Source: Endozoicomonas arenosclerae (GTDB lineage Bacteria > Pseudomonadota > Gammaproteobacteria > Pseudomonadales > Endozoicomonadaceae). From it: 55,404 bases of DNA. A program made the position numbers and the translations under genes. The stretch spans positions 1 through 55,404 of the forward strand of contig NZ_LASA01000069.1 in assembly GCF_001562015.1 (NCBI RefSeq). The letters are read 5' to 3'. Positions 34,146 through 43,017 of this stretch are shown in pieces. The notes beneath the pieces were generated by a model. It was given only the letters and a program-made list of their open reading frames with translations. It was not told where the DNA came from and made no database searches. Positions within the stretch are counted from its first letter, which is position 1; each line of letters starts with the position of its first letter.

Positions 34146-34538
34146 ATGCTTATGACCTCAATTCAAATGGTGGGGTGGCCCATCGTGACCGTCAGTTTTA
34201 ATCGCCCTGCCAGTGATGAAGATGCCGGGCAATGGTTGAATAATCTTTCTGAACTGCTGGGTCGAGAACAGTCTTTCAGTTTGATCATTCAGGCAAAACC
34301 CAACAGTGAATTTTCGCCTGAAGCCAGAAGGCAGCTGGGTCTCTGGTTCAAGGAGAACCGGGATCTGTTGGGAGAGCATTGTTGTGGAGTAGCCAGAGTG
34401 GTGCTCTCTGAGGAGGAAGGAGAAAGAGTCGTCAGTGACAATATGAAAAAGGCCATGCCTTTCCCCATGATCTCCTGTCTCGACTTTAACAAAGCCCGGG
34501 AGTGGGCTATTGAACAGTTTAATCAAACAACAGTTTAA
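34146..34538 (+). CDS. Unknown small protein of the siderophore island
   Basis: A 130-residue cytoplasmic protein with alternating strands and helices (GWPIVTVSFNRP, SFSLIIQAKPNS, RRQLGLWFKENRDLL, GVARVVLSEEEGERV). The pattern recalls small STAS-like or SpoIIAA-like folds, but no family was recognised. It is co-transcribed with the MFS gene. A second ATG six bases downstream is possible. In an iron island it could be a regulator or partner of the exporter. Confidence 0.65.
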   Translation: MLMTSIQMVGWPIVTVSFNRPASDEDAGQWLNNLSELLGREQSFSLIIQAKPNSEFSPEARRQLGLWFKENRDLLGEHCCGVARVVLSEEEGERVVSDNMKKAMPFPMISCLDFNKAREWAIEQFNQTTV

Positions 34539-34553
34539 ACTTGATATTTTAAA

Positions 34554-34568
34554 TGATAATCATTATTA
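34554..34568 (+). promoter_or_regulatory. Fur box of the ABC import operon
   Basis: TGATAAT-C-ATTATTA is close to the consensus 7-1-7 box. A TTGACA (34631-34636) with TAGATG (34653-34658) follows as a possible promoter ahead of the ATPase gene. Confidence 0.8.
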
Positions 34569-34728
34569 TTCGCGCCCTCTGTCTATCTATTGAACACATT
34601 GCGTTCAAAACAAGTTCAGGCAGTCTGGCATTGACATAATAAATATAAACATTAGATGTCGTGTATAAGTGGCCCGGATTGCCGGTATGCCAATACGACG
34701 ATTTCAAAAACAAAAAGAAACTGAGGCT

Positions 34729-35559
34729 ATGGAACAGACTCTGACACTCGATCAGGTCAGTTTGCAGGTGGGTAAAAAAACCATTTTGCAGCCAACCTGT
34801 CTTGATATCACACCAGGAAGCATCACCGCTATTCTGGGCCCCAATGGTTCAGGCAAGAGTACTCTTCTGAAACTGTTGTCGGGTCTGACAGAGCCGAGTG
34901 CAGGTACTGTTCTGATTGATGGCCAGCCTTTGAAAACCGGTAACCGCAAGACTCTCGCAAAGAAGTTGGCGCTTTTGCCTCAGCATTCTCCTGTCCCATT
35001 GGGTATGAGTGTTGCTGATCTGGTGGCGTGTGGCCGTTACCCCCATGCAGGCCCTTTCGGGCGGCTCAAAAAAGAGGATCACAACGCAATCAATTCGGCT
35101 CTAACCAGAGTTGAGATGGATCAGTATGCCAATGAGCTGGTTGATCATCTTTCCGGTGGTGAAATGCAGAGGGTCTGGCTGGCCATGGTACTGGCGCAGG
35201 AAACCGGCATTTTGCTTTTGGATGAACCTACCTCGTGGCTGGATATTGCTCATCAACTGCGATTGCTTGAGATTGTCAGACAGCTGAACGATGAAAAGCA
35301 GATCACTATTGTCTGGGTGCTTCATGACCTGAATCAGGCGCTTCAGTACAGCGATGAAGTGGTTTTGATGAATAAGGGAAGCGTTGTCAGAAAAGGGATC
35401 GCTGAACAGGTCATGGATAAAGACATTATTTCAGAAGTCTTTGGGGTAGAGACCCATGAAGTTCAGTTGAAAGGCAAAAAGGATTCGTTGTTTTTACCGG
35501 TAGGCGAATATCAGCGTAGAAGTGATATTCGCGTGGTATCGGACAGGGAAGTAGCTTGA
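34729..35559 (+). CDS. fhuC: FhuC-like ferric-siderophore ABC ATPase
   Basis: A 276-residue ABC ATPase of the FecE/FhuC type: Walker A GPNGSGKSTLLKLL (about 37), LSGGEMQRVWLAM signature (about 143) and Walker B ILLLDEPTSWLD (about 162), then H-loop VLHDLN. Q-loop LLPQHSPVPLGMSV fits iron-siderophore importers. ATG 34729 has GAGG ahead; a longer frame adds 20 basic residues without support. The stop directly precedes the next ATG, so the three uptake genes form one operon. Confidence 0.92.
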   Translation: MEQTLTLDQVSLQVGKKTILQPTCLDITPGSITAILGPNGSGKSTLLKLLSGLTEPSAGTVLIDGQPLKTGNRKTLAKKLALLPQHSPVPLGMSVADLVACGRYPHAGPFGRLKKEDHNAINSALTRVEMDQYANELVDHLSGGEMQRVWLAMVLAQETGILLLDEPTSWLDIAHQLRLLEIVRQLNDEKQITIVWVLHDLNQALQYSDEVVLMNKGSVVRKGIAEQVMDKDIISEVFGVETHEVQLKGKKDSLFLPVGEYQRRSDIRVVSDREVA

Positions 35560-36483
35560 ATGTTTGCTGTTTTCAAATACCTCCATGTCCTTGTCTTTTG
35601 GATGGTCTCTTCAGTGGCGGTCTCTTCAATAGTCAGGGCATCAGTAGTTGCTCCCGAGTTGCCTGAAGCCCCGGAAAAAATTGTCGCTTTGAATTGGACT
35701 CAGGCTGAGATGTTACTGACTCTGGGCATTAAGCCAGCCGGTGTGACGTCGATCAAAGGTTATCGGAAGTGGCAGTCCAATGATCCGGTGCTGCCAGAAG
35801 GTGTTACCGAACTTGGACAGAGAGCTGAGCCTGGCCTTGAAGCGATTGCTGCACTGCAGCCTGATCTGATACTGGGCTATAAATGGCGTCATAGTCGTAT
35901 ATCTTCCGAGCTGGGTGCTATTGCCCCTACGGTTCTTTATAAGCAGTACCCCAGTAACGAAGACCCGGTGAATTACTTCATCAGAATGCAGGGCATTTTT
36001 CGCTCTGTGGCTCAATTATTGAGAAAGGATGCTCTGGCAGAAGCAAAACTGCAGGAAATGACAGCCGCTTTGGTAGAGGCCCGACAGATTATTGAAACGG
36101 CAGGCCTGGCGGGTCAGAAAGTAGTTGTCGGCAAGTTTGTTGGAATGGGGCTGGGTCTTCGGGTTTATGGAGATTTGTCTCTGGCCGGGGCGATTGCCAA
36201 CGAGATAGGACTGGTTAATGACTGGCATACATCCCTGCCTGGACGAGACTTTACCCATGTTGATTTATTGAAGCTGACCACGATTGGTGATGCCAGTCTG
36301 ATAATCATTGGCAGCCAGCCTGAAAATCTTCCCGACATGGCGAACTCTCCGATCTGGAAAGCCTTGCCAGCAGTCAAAGAAGGCAGAGTTTATTACTTGC
36401 CTGCTCTATGGTCGTTTGGTGGTCCAGCATCGGCTGCGCGAATGGCTTCTGCTTTTGCCCGCCATTTGGCTCCGGAGGTTTGA
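35560..36483 (+). CDS. fhuD: FhuD-like periplasmic siderophore-binding protein
   Basis: A 307-residue class III binding protein with a signal peptide (hydrophobic residues 5-25, cleavage near SIVRA|S). Typical segments are KIVALNWTQAEMLLTLGIKP near the mature start, LQPDLILGYKW, and a closing LPAVKEGRVYYLPALWSFGG. It carries the ferric hydroxamate through the periplasm to the permease. It starts one base after the ATPase stop and overlaps the permease start (TGATG at 36481). Confidence 0.9.
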   Translation: MFAVFKYLHVLVFWMVSSVAVSSIVRASVVAPELPEAPEKIVALNWTQAEMLLTLGIKPAGVTSIKGYRKWQSNDPVLPEGVTELGQRAEPGLEAIAALQPDLILGYKWRHSRISSELGAIAPTVLYKQYPSNEDPVNYFIRMQGIFRSVAQLLRKDALAEAKLQEMTAALVEARQIIETAGLAGQKVVVGKFVGMGLGLRVYGDLSLAGAIANEIGLVNDWHTSLPGRDFTHVDLLKLTTIGDASLIIIGSQPENLPDMANSPIWKALPAVKEGRVYYLPALWSFGGPASAARMASAFARHLAPEV

Positions 36484-38465
36484 TGTTTATTCTGGAGTCT
36501 TTAAAGTCGACGGCTGTCTTATTTTTCCTTGTTTTACTGGTGACCGTTTCATTAGCGGTCGGGCCATCCGATATCGATCTCAATTTGCTCTATGGCTTAC
36601 CGTTTTTGCCGGAGGCAACCTCCGGGTCGATGGCTGCTGACATTGTAACCTGGCTGCTGTTGCCAAGGACGCTGATGGCTCTGTTATGTGGAGCCGCTCT
36701 TGGAGCTGCAGGAGTTTTGATTCAAGGTGCTACAAGAAACCCTTTCGCCAGCCCGGCGACACTGGGCGTCAATTCGGGGGCTATGCTGGCGATTGTTCTG
36801 GGCTCTGTTTTCCTGCCTGAGATTACCGATCAATATCCTGTTGTTGTGGCCTTTGCCGGAGCTGCCCTGACCACCTTACTGGTTTTCAGGCTGGCTACTG
36901 CTATCAGTGATTCTCCTGTCAATCTTGTCCTTGTGGGTATGGCTATCACCCTGTCTCTCGGTGCTTTAAGTGCCGGGATGCTGATGTTTTTTGAGAACCG
37001 GCTCGACGGCTTATATACCTGGGGAGCAGGAAACCTGGCGCAGTTTGATTACACCGCAATCAACAGCAGCTGGCCGGTGATTTCAGTGATGGCGGTTTCA
37101 GCCCTGTTCTTAACCCGAAGACTGGATCTGATCGAGCTGGGCAATGATCAGGCAGAAAGTCTGGGCGTTAATGTCAGGCAAACAGTAGGTCTGTCACTGA
37201 TTATTGCGCTGTTATTATCGGCAACGGTTGTCAGTCAGGTTGGGATGATCAGTTTTGTCGGCCTAATTGCTCCTCACATTGCCCGCGGTCTGGGGTATCA
37301 CTCAGCCTGGACCCGACTGCTCGTTGCCAGCCTTTTAGGCGCATTGTTGTTACTCAGTGCTGATGTGCTTGCCCGGGTGATTCCCTTTCTGATCTCTGAA
37401 GCTCACTACAGTATTCCTGCCGGAGCCATGACAACGGTGGTGGGTGCTCCATTTATGATCTTTCTTCTGACTCAGCGTAAAAGAATCAGCAGCCTGGCAA
37501 CGGCTCCCAGAGAAACCGGAATACGTGCTCTTTTCCATTTCTCGCCTTCAAAAGTCCTTCTGGGTCTGGGGGCGGTGCTGATGGTCGTTCTTTACTTCAG
37601 TCTGTTCAGCCAGCTGGATCTGACCTGGCTTAGCCTTCGCTGGCCCCGGGTTATAGCGGCAGCCTTTGCCGGTGCTGCATTAGGCGTTTCTGGTCTTGTA
37701 TTGCAAAGCCTGATGAGAAACCCCTTGGCCAGTCCGGATGTTTCAGGTCTAACGACAACAGGTGTTCTGTTTGTGGTGCTGGGTATTGTCCTGATTCCAG
37801 GTCTTGAGCGGCTTGATATGGCAGTACTGTCGATGATTGGCAGTGGCTTTGCTCTGTTTCTTTTGCTCTTTCTAAGCAGGGTGACAGGCTTTAATCCACA
37901 GTTATTCGCTCTGGCAGGGCTTTGTCTGTCCGCAGTTTCAGCCACCCTGATCAGTGTGGTGCTGGTGTTAGGCAGTAATCAGTCCAGTGAAGTGCTTTTG
38001 TGGCTATCCGGCAGTACTTATGCGGTTAGCAGTGAACTTGTTTATCTGTTGTCTCTGACGACGTTAATCCTGATTCCTGCGCTGATGTTGATGTGGCGAA
38101 AGCTCGACATTCTTCAGCTGGGAGAATTCTGGCCTGCCTTATTGGGCATCAGGGTAAAAGTTTCCATTATTCTGCTGATGATGCTGGTGGCTTTGCTGAG
38201 CTCACTCAGTGTTGCGACAGTGGGGGGGATTTCTTTCATTGGTCTGATGGCTCCACATATCTGTCGTGTAACTGGAATGTCCAGCCATCGCCATTTGATT
38301 CCAGCTACAGCCTTAACCGGAGCATTACTGCTGGTTATCAGCGACTGGCTTTCTCGATCATTGATGGCACCTTTTGAAATTCCTTCTGGCCTGCTGGTGT
38401 CCGGAGCCGGTGGCATTTATTTCATTCTGCTGCTGATCAGCGGCAAATACGTTCAAAGTCGTTAA
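36483..38465 (+). CDS. fhuB: FhuB-like fused double permease
   Basis: A 660-residue permease in which two FecCD-type halves are fused, as in FhuB. Each half has the paired ALCGAALGAAGVLIQGATRNP / AGAALGVSGLVLQSLMRNP region (first parts at about 85 and 410) and the ATPase-contact segment GMISFVGLIAPHIARGLG (about 260) / GGISFIGLMAPHICRVTG (about 590). About 18-20 transmembrane helices. ATG 36483 overlaps the preceding stop; the frame opens earlier inside fhuD. Confidence 0.92.
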   Translation: MFILESLKSTAVLFFLVLLVTVSLAVGPSDIDLNLLYGLPFLPEATSGSMAADIVTWLLLPRTLMALLCGAALGAAGVLIQGATRNPFASPATLGVNSGAMLAIVLGSVFLPEITDQYPVVVAFAGAALTTLLVFRLATAISDSPVNLVLVGMAITLSLGALSAGMLMFFENRLDGLYTWGAGNLAQFDYTAINSSWPVISVMAVSALFLTRRLDLIELGNDQAESLGVNVRQTVGLSLIIALLLSATVVSQVGMISFVGLIAPHIARGLGYHSAWTRLLVASLLGALLLLSADVLARVIPFLISEAHYSIPAGAMTTVVGAPFMIFLLTQRKRISSLATAPRETGIRALFHFSPSKVLLGLGAVLMVVLYFSLFSQLDLTWLSLRWPRVIAAAFAGAALGVSGLVLQSLMRNPLASPDVSGLTTTGVLFVVLGIVLIPGLERLDMAVLSMIGSGFALFLLLFLSRVTGFNPQLFALAGLCLSAVSATLISVVLVLGSNQSSEVLLWLSGSTYAVSSELVYLLSLTTLILIPALMLMWRKLDILQLGEFWPALLGIRVKVSIILLMMLVALLSSLSVATVGGISFIGLMAPHICRVTGMSSHRHLIPATALTGALLLVISDWLSRSLMAPFEIPSGLLVSGAGGIYFILLLISGKYVQSR

Positions 38466-38531
38466 TTCTTAAATCTGAATCAGAGGCCTGCAGGAAGCAG
38501 GTCCGGAACAATTACAGGGATTTGATGAGAA

Positions 38532-38546
38532 TGATAATCACTATAC
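38532..38546 (+). promoter_or_regulatory. Fur box of the receptor gene
   Basis: TGATAAT-C-ACTATAC, with an overlapping GAGAATGATAATCA, 17 bases ahead of the iutA-like ATG. It gives the receptor its own iron-controlled transcript. Confidence 0.75.
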
Positions 38547-38562
38547 AGGGAGTCCCTCACAC

Positions 38563-40761
38563 ATGAAGGCAAATAAAGCGCCTCTTGCCATCGCAATTAC
38601 CATGGCTCTGGGCAGTCAGAGTTCTTTTGCAGAAACCAATGATTCAGTGACGCAGCTGGAAAAGATAGTCGTGACGGCTTCTCGTTCTGAGTCCAGTATT
38701 TCTAATGTATCTGGCACTGTTCAGGTGATCAGTCAGGAAGAAGTGGCCCAGCAAAGTCAGCCCGGTCAGAAGTTGGCAGACCTGCTTGAACAGCTGGTGC
38801 CGGGTTTTGGCCCAAGTACCCAGACCGTTACCGACAGAACCCAGAGTATCCGTGGTCGTAAAGCTCTGATTCTGATTGACGGTATTTCCCAGGCAGACAA
38901 TCGTCAGATCAGCCGCCATCTCAGTACCATTCGTCCTGAAAATATTGAGCGTATAGAAATCGTTTCAGGTGCCAGTGCCATTTACGGTGGCGGTGCTACC
39001 GGTGGCATCATCAATGTCATTACCCGTAAGCCGGAAGATGGCGATATCCAGTTTGCCTCCGAAGCCGGTATCAAGGTATCTGGAGATGAACTGAGTACCT
39101 ACACATTGAATCAAAGCATCAGTGGCAGGCAGGGTAACTTTGATTATCTGGTAAGTGGTACTTATGAAAGCAGAGATGGTATTTTTGACGCGGATGGTGA
39201 CCGGGTGAATCCTGATCCATCTCAGTTGAGCCGAAGCGATACCGATACCAAAGACGCCTTGGTCAAACTGGGCTATGACTTTAATGTTGAGCAGCGTCTG
39301 GAAGCCACGCTTCAGTACTTTGATGATCAGATGGATTCGGATTATGCCGCAGACACTTCATCTATTACGACAGGAAGGATTGCAGATACACCTGCACCGG
39401 TCAAAGGACTGGAGTTGAAGGATCAACCCTACAGCAAGAGAAACTCTATTGATCTGGTCTACAGCGATGCCGATCTTTTAGGAAACAACTTCCAGCTGCA
39501 AACCTATTATCGTGAACGTGAAGCACGTTTCTACCCATACCCCAACGTCATTGGCAGCAGTATTTTTGTCAATCAGTCGACGTCTACTGCAGAAGTCTTT
39601 GGAGTTAAGCTGCTGCTGGATAGGGAGCTGACTGATACATTAAGAATCTCCTACGGTCTTGATTACGATATCGATAAAGGCAAACAGCGTGGACAGTTAC
39701 ATGACCTGCAGAAGTACATCGCCAGCGGAGGCAAGGTCATCGTACCTACAGGGTCTTCTTATGAATACGGTCCGGATGTAGAAGCGAAGACTCTGGGACT
39801 GTACTTGCAGACATCCTGGGATCTGACCGATCAGTTAGCAATGAATGCCGGAGTACGTCATGAACGTGCTGAAGTGGATATCAGTGACTACAACCCTCTG
39901 GCAGAAACCTGGTTGTTACCTGAAGCCTTCAGAACGGTTTTGAAAGGTGACGTCAGAAAGTACGACGACAACTTGTTCAATATCGGTATGGTTTACCGTT
40001 TGAATGACAGCAACGAAGTATTTGCCAACTACTCTCAGGGTTTTGAAGTGCCGGATGCTTCAAGAATCTTGAGGAACGCGGTGGCTCCTACCAGTCCATT
40101 GGCTGCAAATCCTGCTATCAACGGTACCAATGTTTCTGAAGCCAATCTGGATGCCATTAAGACAGACAGCTATGAGCTGGGCTGGCGTGGACGTTTTGAC
40201 AGCCTTCTGGCCAACGCTTCTGTCTTTTATAACGAATCCGACAAAACCATTACGTTTAACTCTGATTACAATGTCGATCTGCTCGATCAGAAAAGAAAAG
40301 TCTATGGTATTGAAGGTTCCCTTGAGTATTTCCTGAATGACAACTGGAGTCTGGGTGGTAGCTACGCCTTTACTGAAGGTCGCAGCTATTACAAGGAGGT
40401 TGATCGCTGGCTGGACTTGCAGGCTGCTGATGTATCCCCGGAAAAATACATTGCTTTTGTTTCCTATGATCAGGAAGGCATGAATGTTCGACTTCAGTCC
40501 ACTACCTTTGCAGATTATGACAAAGGCAAGAAAGTATCGGGCGGTAAAGTCGTCAGTCTGGATATTGAAGGCTATACAACGGTGGACTTACTGGCGTCTT
40601 TCGATCTGCCGGTAGGTACTTTGAAAGCAGGTATTACCAACTTGTTTAACAAAGATTACGAGACTGTTTATAGCCAGTGGGCCAGAACCACTTACAGTGG
40701 CATCAGTGCTCATAAAGCAGAAGGGCGTGCTTACACTCTGAGCTATAGAGTGGAGTACTAA
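38563..40761 (+). CDS. iutA: IutA-like TonB-dependent ferric aerobactin receptor
   Basis: A 732-residue outer-membrane receptor, the same length as IutA. Signal peptide ends SSFA|E. TonB box region EKIVVTASRSESSIS; plug with IRGRKALILIDGI and IEIVSGASAIYGGGATGG, which closely resembles IutA as I remember it; 22-strand barrel ending with an aromatic-like final segment (YTLSYRVEY, no terminal F but Y). It would import ferric aerobactin. Preceded by a Fur box and followed by a terminator hairpin. Confidence 0.9.
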   Translation: MKANKAPLAIAITMALGSQSSFAETNDSVTQLEKIVVTASRSESSISNVSGTVQVISQEEVAQQSQPGQKLADLLEQLVPGFGPSTQTVTDRTQSIRGRKALILIDGISQADNRQISRHLSTIRPENIERIEIVSGASAIYGGGATGGIINVITRKPEDGDIQFASEAGIKVSGDELSTYTLNQSISGRQGNFDYLVSGTYESRDGIFDADGDRVNPDPSQLSRSDTDTKDALVKLGYDFNVEQRLEATLQYFDDQMDSDYAADTSSITTGRIADTPAPVKGLELKDQPYSKRNSIDLVYSDADLLGNNFQLQTYYREREARFYPYPNVIGSSIFVNQSTSTAEVFGVKLLLDRELTDTLRISYGLDYDIDKGKQRGQLHDLQKYIASGGKVIVPTGSSYEYGPDVEAKTLGLYLQTSWDLTDQLAMNAGVRHERAEVDISDYNPLAETWLLPEAFRTVLKGDVRKYDDNLFNIGMVYRLNDSNEVFANYSQGFEVPDASRILRNAVAPTSPLAANPAINGTNVSEANLDAIKTDSYELGWRGRFDSLLANASVFYNESDKTITFNSDYNVDLLDQKRKVYGIEGSLEYFLNDNWSLGGSYAFTEGRSYYKEVDRWLDLQAADVSPEKYIAFVSYDQEGMNVRLQSTTFADYDKGKKVSGGKVVSLDIEGYTTVDLLASFDLPVGTLKAGITNLFNKDYETVYSQWARTTYSGISAHKAEGRAYTLSYRVEY

Positions 40762-40762
40762 G

Positions 40763-40796
40763 AAAAAAGGCTGCCGGGTAGAGCTACCCGGCAGTT
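40763..40796. terminator. Bidirectional terminator between iutA and lrgB
   Basis: CTGCCGGGTAG-AG-CTACCCGGCAG; on the minus strand it is followed by CCTTTTTT, so it mainly stops the lrgAB transcript, and it also lies just after the iutA stop. Confidence 0.8.
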
Positions 40797-40806
40797 GTCT
40801 GGTTAA

Positions 40807-41517
40807 TCAGCTCATCCAACCCAGAACCGTTGGCACAACCCAGGGTGCCAGCAGGGCACTGATACTGGCAGAAAGAACCAGTGCCAGTGCGCTATAAGCG
40901 CCTTCCTTTAAAGAGCTCTGAACAATTCTGGCGGTGCCCAAAGCATGGCAGGCTGTGCCCATAGCAATCCCTCGGGCTTTCGGGTCTGTGATTTTCATCA
41001 GTGAAAGCAGCGGTAATCCAAAAATGGCACCCATTAATCCTGTCAGGATAACGGCAATGGCGGCCAGAGACGGGACGCCATTCAAGTTATCCACAATCAT
41101 GACAGCAATTGGCGTGGTAACAGACTTGGGTGCGAGAGATATAGCCACCTGCCCATCCGCTCCGGCCAGAATGGCCAGTACCACTGTACTGACCAGGGCA
41201 AAGAGGCTGGAAGTAAAGACCACCAGAATGACCCCGGGAAGTTCCCGGTGGATTTCTCGCATCTGTTGATAAAGAGGGACACCCAAGGCCACGACGGCCA
41301 AACCCAGCAAATGACTGAGCCAGTCTCCACCCTGTTGATAATCCGAGTAGGGAATCTTGCCAGCGAGCAATATTCCCACCAGTACCAGAATACTGATCAG
41401 TACCGGGTTTAGCAGGGAGTGTTTAAAACGATTCTGCAGTTTCCAGGCAATCAGGTATACCAACACAGTGAGCGAGCAATACAAAAGGCCTTTCATCGGT
41501 GAGATCGACAACATCAT
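40807..41517 (-). CDS. lrgB: LrgB/CidB-family membrane protein
   Basis: A 236-residue membrane protein with about seven helices. The conserved core is ISLAPKSVTTPIAVMI and AMGTACHALGTARIVQ, typical of LrgB/YohK. The ATG at 41517 overlaps the lrgA stop (ATGA). The LrgAB pair acts in murein hydrolase control or, in several bacteria, in export or uptake of pyruvate and related acids. Confidence 0.92.
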   Translation of the reverse strand: MMLSISPMKGLLYCSLTVLVYLIAWKLQNRFKHSLLNPVLISILVLVGILLAGKIPYSDYQQGGDWLSHLLGLAVVALGVPLYQQMREIHRELPGVILVVFTSSLFALVSTVVLAILAGADGQVAISLAPKSVTTPIAVMIVDNLNGVPSLAAIAVILTGLMGAIFGLPLLSLMKITDPKARGIAMGTACHALGTARIVQSSLKEGAYSALALVLSASISALLAPWVVPTVLGWMS

Positions 41518-41891
41518 TGTTGGGAGCGCTCCAGCCATTGGAATAACCAGCCGGCAACGGCCATGATGATTACCGTTCCCACAATACTGGTGATCAGCAG
41601 AGCACCCAGACTGCTGGCAAGCAGATCCAGCTGATCGATCACGCCGACCCCGATGGGGACAAATAACAGGGACATCCAGCGAACAAGAAACCCTGCCCCC
41701 GCCTCGACCCAGGATAATCGAATGAGACCACTGCCCAGCAGGGCAGCCAGAAGCAGCATGCCGATAATGCTGCCCGGAAGCACGTGGCCAATCCAGACAC
41801 TGACCAGATCACCTGTCCACAGACAGGCCATCAAAATAACGACACTGCTTAGCCAGGCAGCCATACGTCGGCATACAAAGGCTATTTTCAC
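41514..41891 (-). CDS. lrgA: LrgA/CidA-family holin-like protein
   Basis: A 125-residue protein with four helices and the LrgA/YohJ pattern (LPGSIIGMLLLAALL, FVPIGVGVIDQLDLL). It is the upstream partner of lrgB. The intergenic space to the divergent dehydrogenase gene is only 78 bases, so the two transcripts share a control region. Confidence 0.9.
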   Translation of the reverse strand: MKIAFVCRRMAAWLSSVVILMACLWTGDLVSVWIGHVLPGSIIGMLLLAALLGSGLIRLSWVEAGAGFLVRWMSLLFVPIGVGVIDQLDLLASSLGALLITSIVGTVIIMAVAGWLFQWLERSQQ

Positions 41892-41969
41892 TAAAAAACT
41901 CCGCTATGATGGTTTATCAAGCTCATGGCTGTTTACGCTCATGGAACAAGAAAGGAAACTGGACCGACC

Positions 41970-42980
41970 ATGAAAATCTGCATCTTTAATGCCAAAAAGT
42001 ACGACCGTGAATTCTTTGACCAGTGTAATGCCGGATACGGTTTTGAACTGGAATACTTTGATATTCATCTGGATGAAAAAACAGCTCACCTGGCCAGGGC
42101 GGGTGACGCCGTCTGTGCTTTTGTAAACGATGACCTCAGCCGGCCGGTTCTGGAAGTACTGGCAGAGCATAATATCAGACTTCTGCTCATGCGCTGTGCC
42201 GGATTTAACAATGTTGATCTGCAAGCGGCGGACGAACTGGGTATTACTGTAGCAAGAGTTCCTGCTTATTCTCCCGAAGCTACGGCAGAGCATGCGATAG
42301 CCCTGATCATGACCCTCAACCGGAGAATTCATAAAGCCTACCAGAGAACCCGGGATGCGAACTTCTCACTGGAAGGTCTGATTGGCTTTAACCTGCATGG
42401 GCGGGTCGCCGGTGTGGTCGGCACCGGCAAAATTGGTATGGCGGCAGCCCGTATTCTGAAAGGTTTTGGTTGCAAACTGTTGGGGTACGATCCCTATCCT
42501 AACAAGGCATTTGAAGAGCTGGGTGGAGAATATGTTTCACTCCATCATCTGCTGCAACAAAGCAAACTGATTACCCTGCACTGTCCTTTAACGGACGACA
42601 ACGAGTACATGATCAATGAGGATGCTTTCAATCAGATGCAGCCTGGTGTGGTGCTCGTGAATACCAGTAGAGGAAAACTTCTGGACTCGGTGGCGGCCAT
42701 GGAGGCACTGAAAAAGGGCATATTGGCCGGATTGGCGCTGGACGTTTATGAGAATGAACAGGATCTGTTCTTTGAAGATCTATCCGATGAAGTGATTCAG
42801 GATGATGTGTTTCGGCGATTATCTGCCTGCCACAATGTGATCTTCACCGGGCATCAGGCCTTTCTGACGGAAGAGGCGCTGACCGCTATTGCTGAAACTA
42901 CATTGATTAACGCCAAAGCTTTTTCTGAAGGTAAAACGTCGGGCAATGAAATCTCTGGTGAAGCACCGGACCTTCACTGA
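41970..42980 (+). CDS. ldhA: D-lactate dehydrogenase (2-hydroxyacid dehydrogenase)
   Basis: A 336-residue NAD-dependent D-2-hydroxyacid dehydrogenase of the LdhA type. The Rossmann motif GVVGTGKIGMAAARIL (about 149) and the catalytic set R in NTSRGKLLD (about 236), E in VYENEQDLFFE (about 265) and H in FTGHQAFLT (about 297) are visible. It reduces pyruvate to D-lactate. ATG 41970 gives a normal length. Divergent from lrgAB, which may also handle pyruvate or lactate: a plausible functional link. Confidence 0.9.
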   Translation: MKICIFNAKKYDREFFDQCNAGYGFELEYFDIHLDEKTAHLARAGDAVCAFVNDDLSRPVLEVLAEHNIRLLLMRCAGFNNVDLQAADELGITVARVPAYSPEATAEHAIALIMTLNRRIHKAYQRTRDANFSLEGLIGFNLHGRVAGVVGTGKIGMAAARILKGFGCKLLGYDPYPNKAFEELGGEYVSLHHLLQQSKLITLHCPLTDDNEYMINEDAFNQMQPGVVLVNTSRGKLLDSVAAMEALKKGILAGLALDVYENEQDLFFEDLSDEVIQDDVFRRLSACHNVIFTGHQAFLTEEALTAIAETTLINAKAFSEGKTSGNEISGEAPDLH

Positions 42981-43009
42981 TGATCAGGACTGAGGCCTGA
43001 TCATCAGTG
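42975..43009. terminator. Perfect 14-bp hairpin between convergent ldhA and add
   Basis: CACTGATGATCAGG - ACTGAGG - CCTGATCATCAGTG. It includes the ldhA stop codon and lies eight bases from the add stop. No T-run, but its place suggests a shared bidirectional terminator. Confidence 0.65.
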
Positions 43010-43017
43010 ACAAAGCC

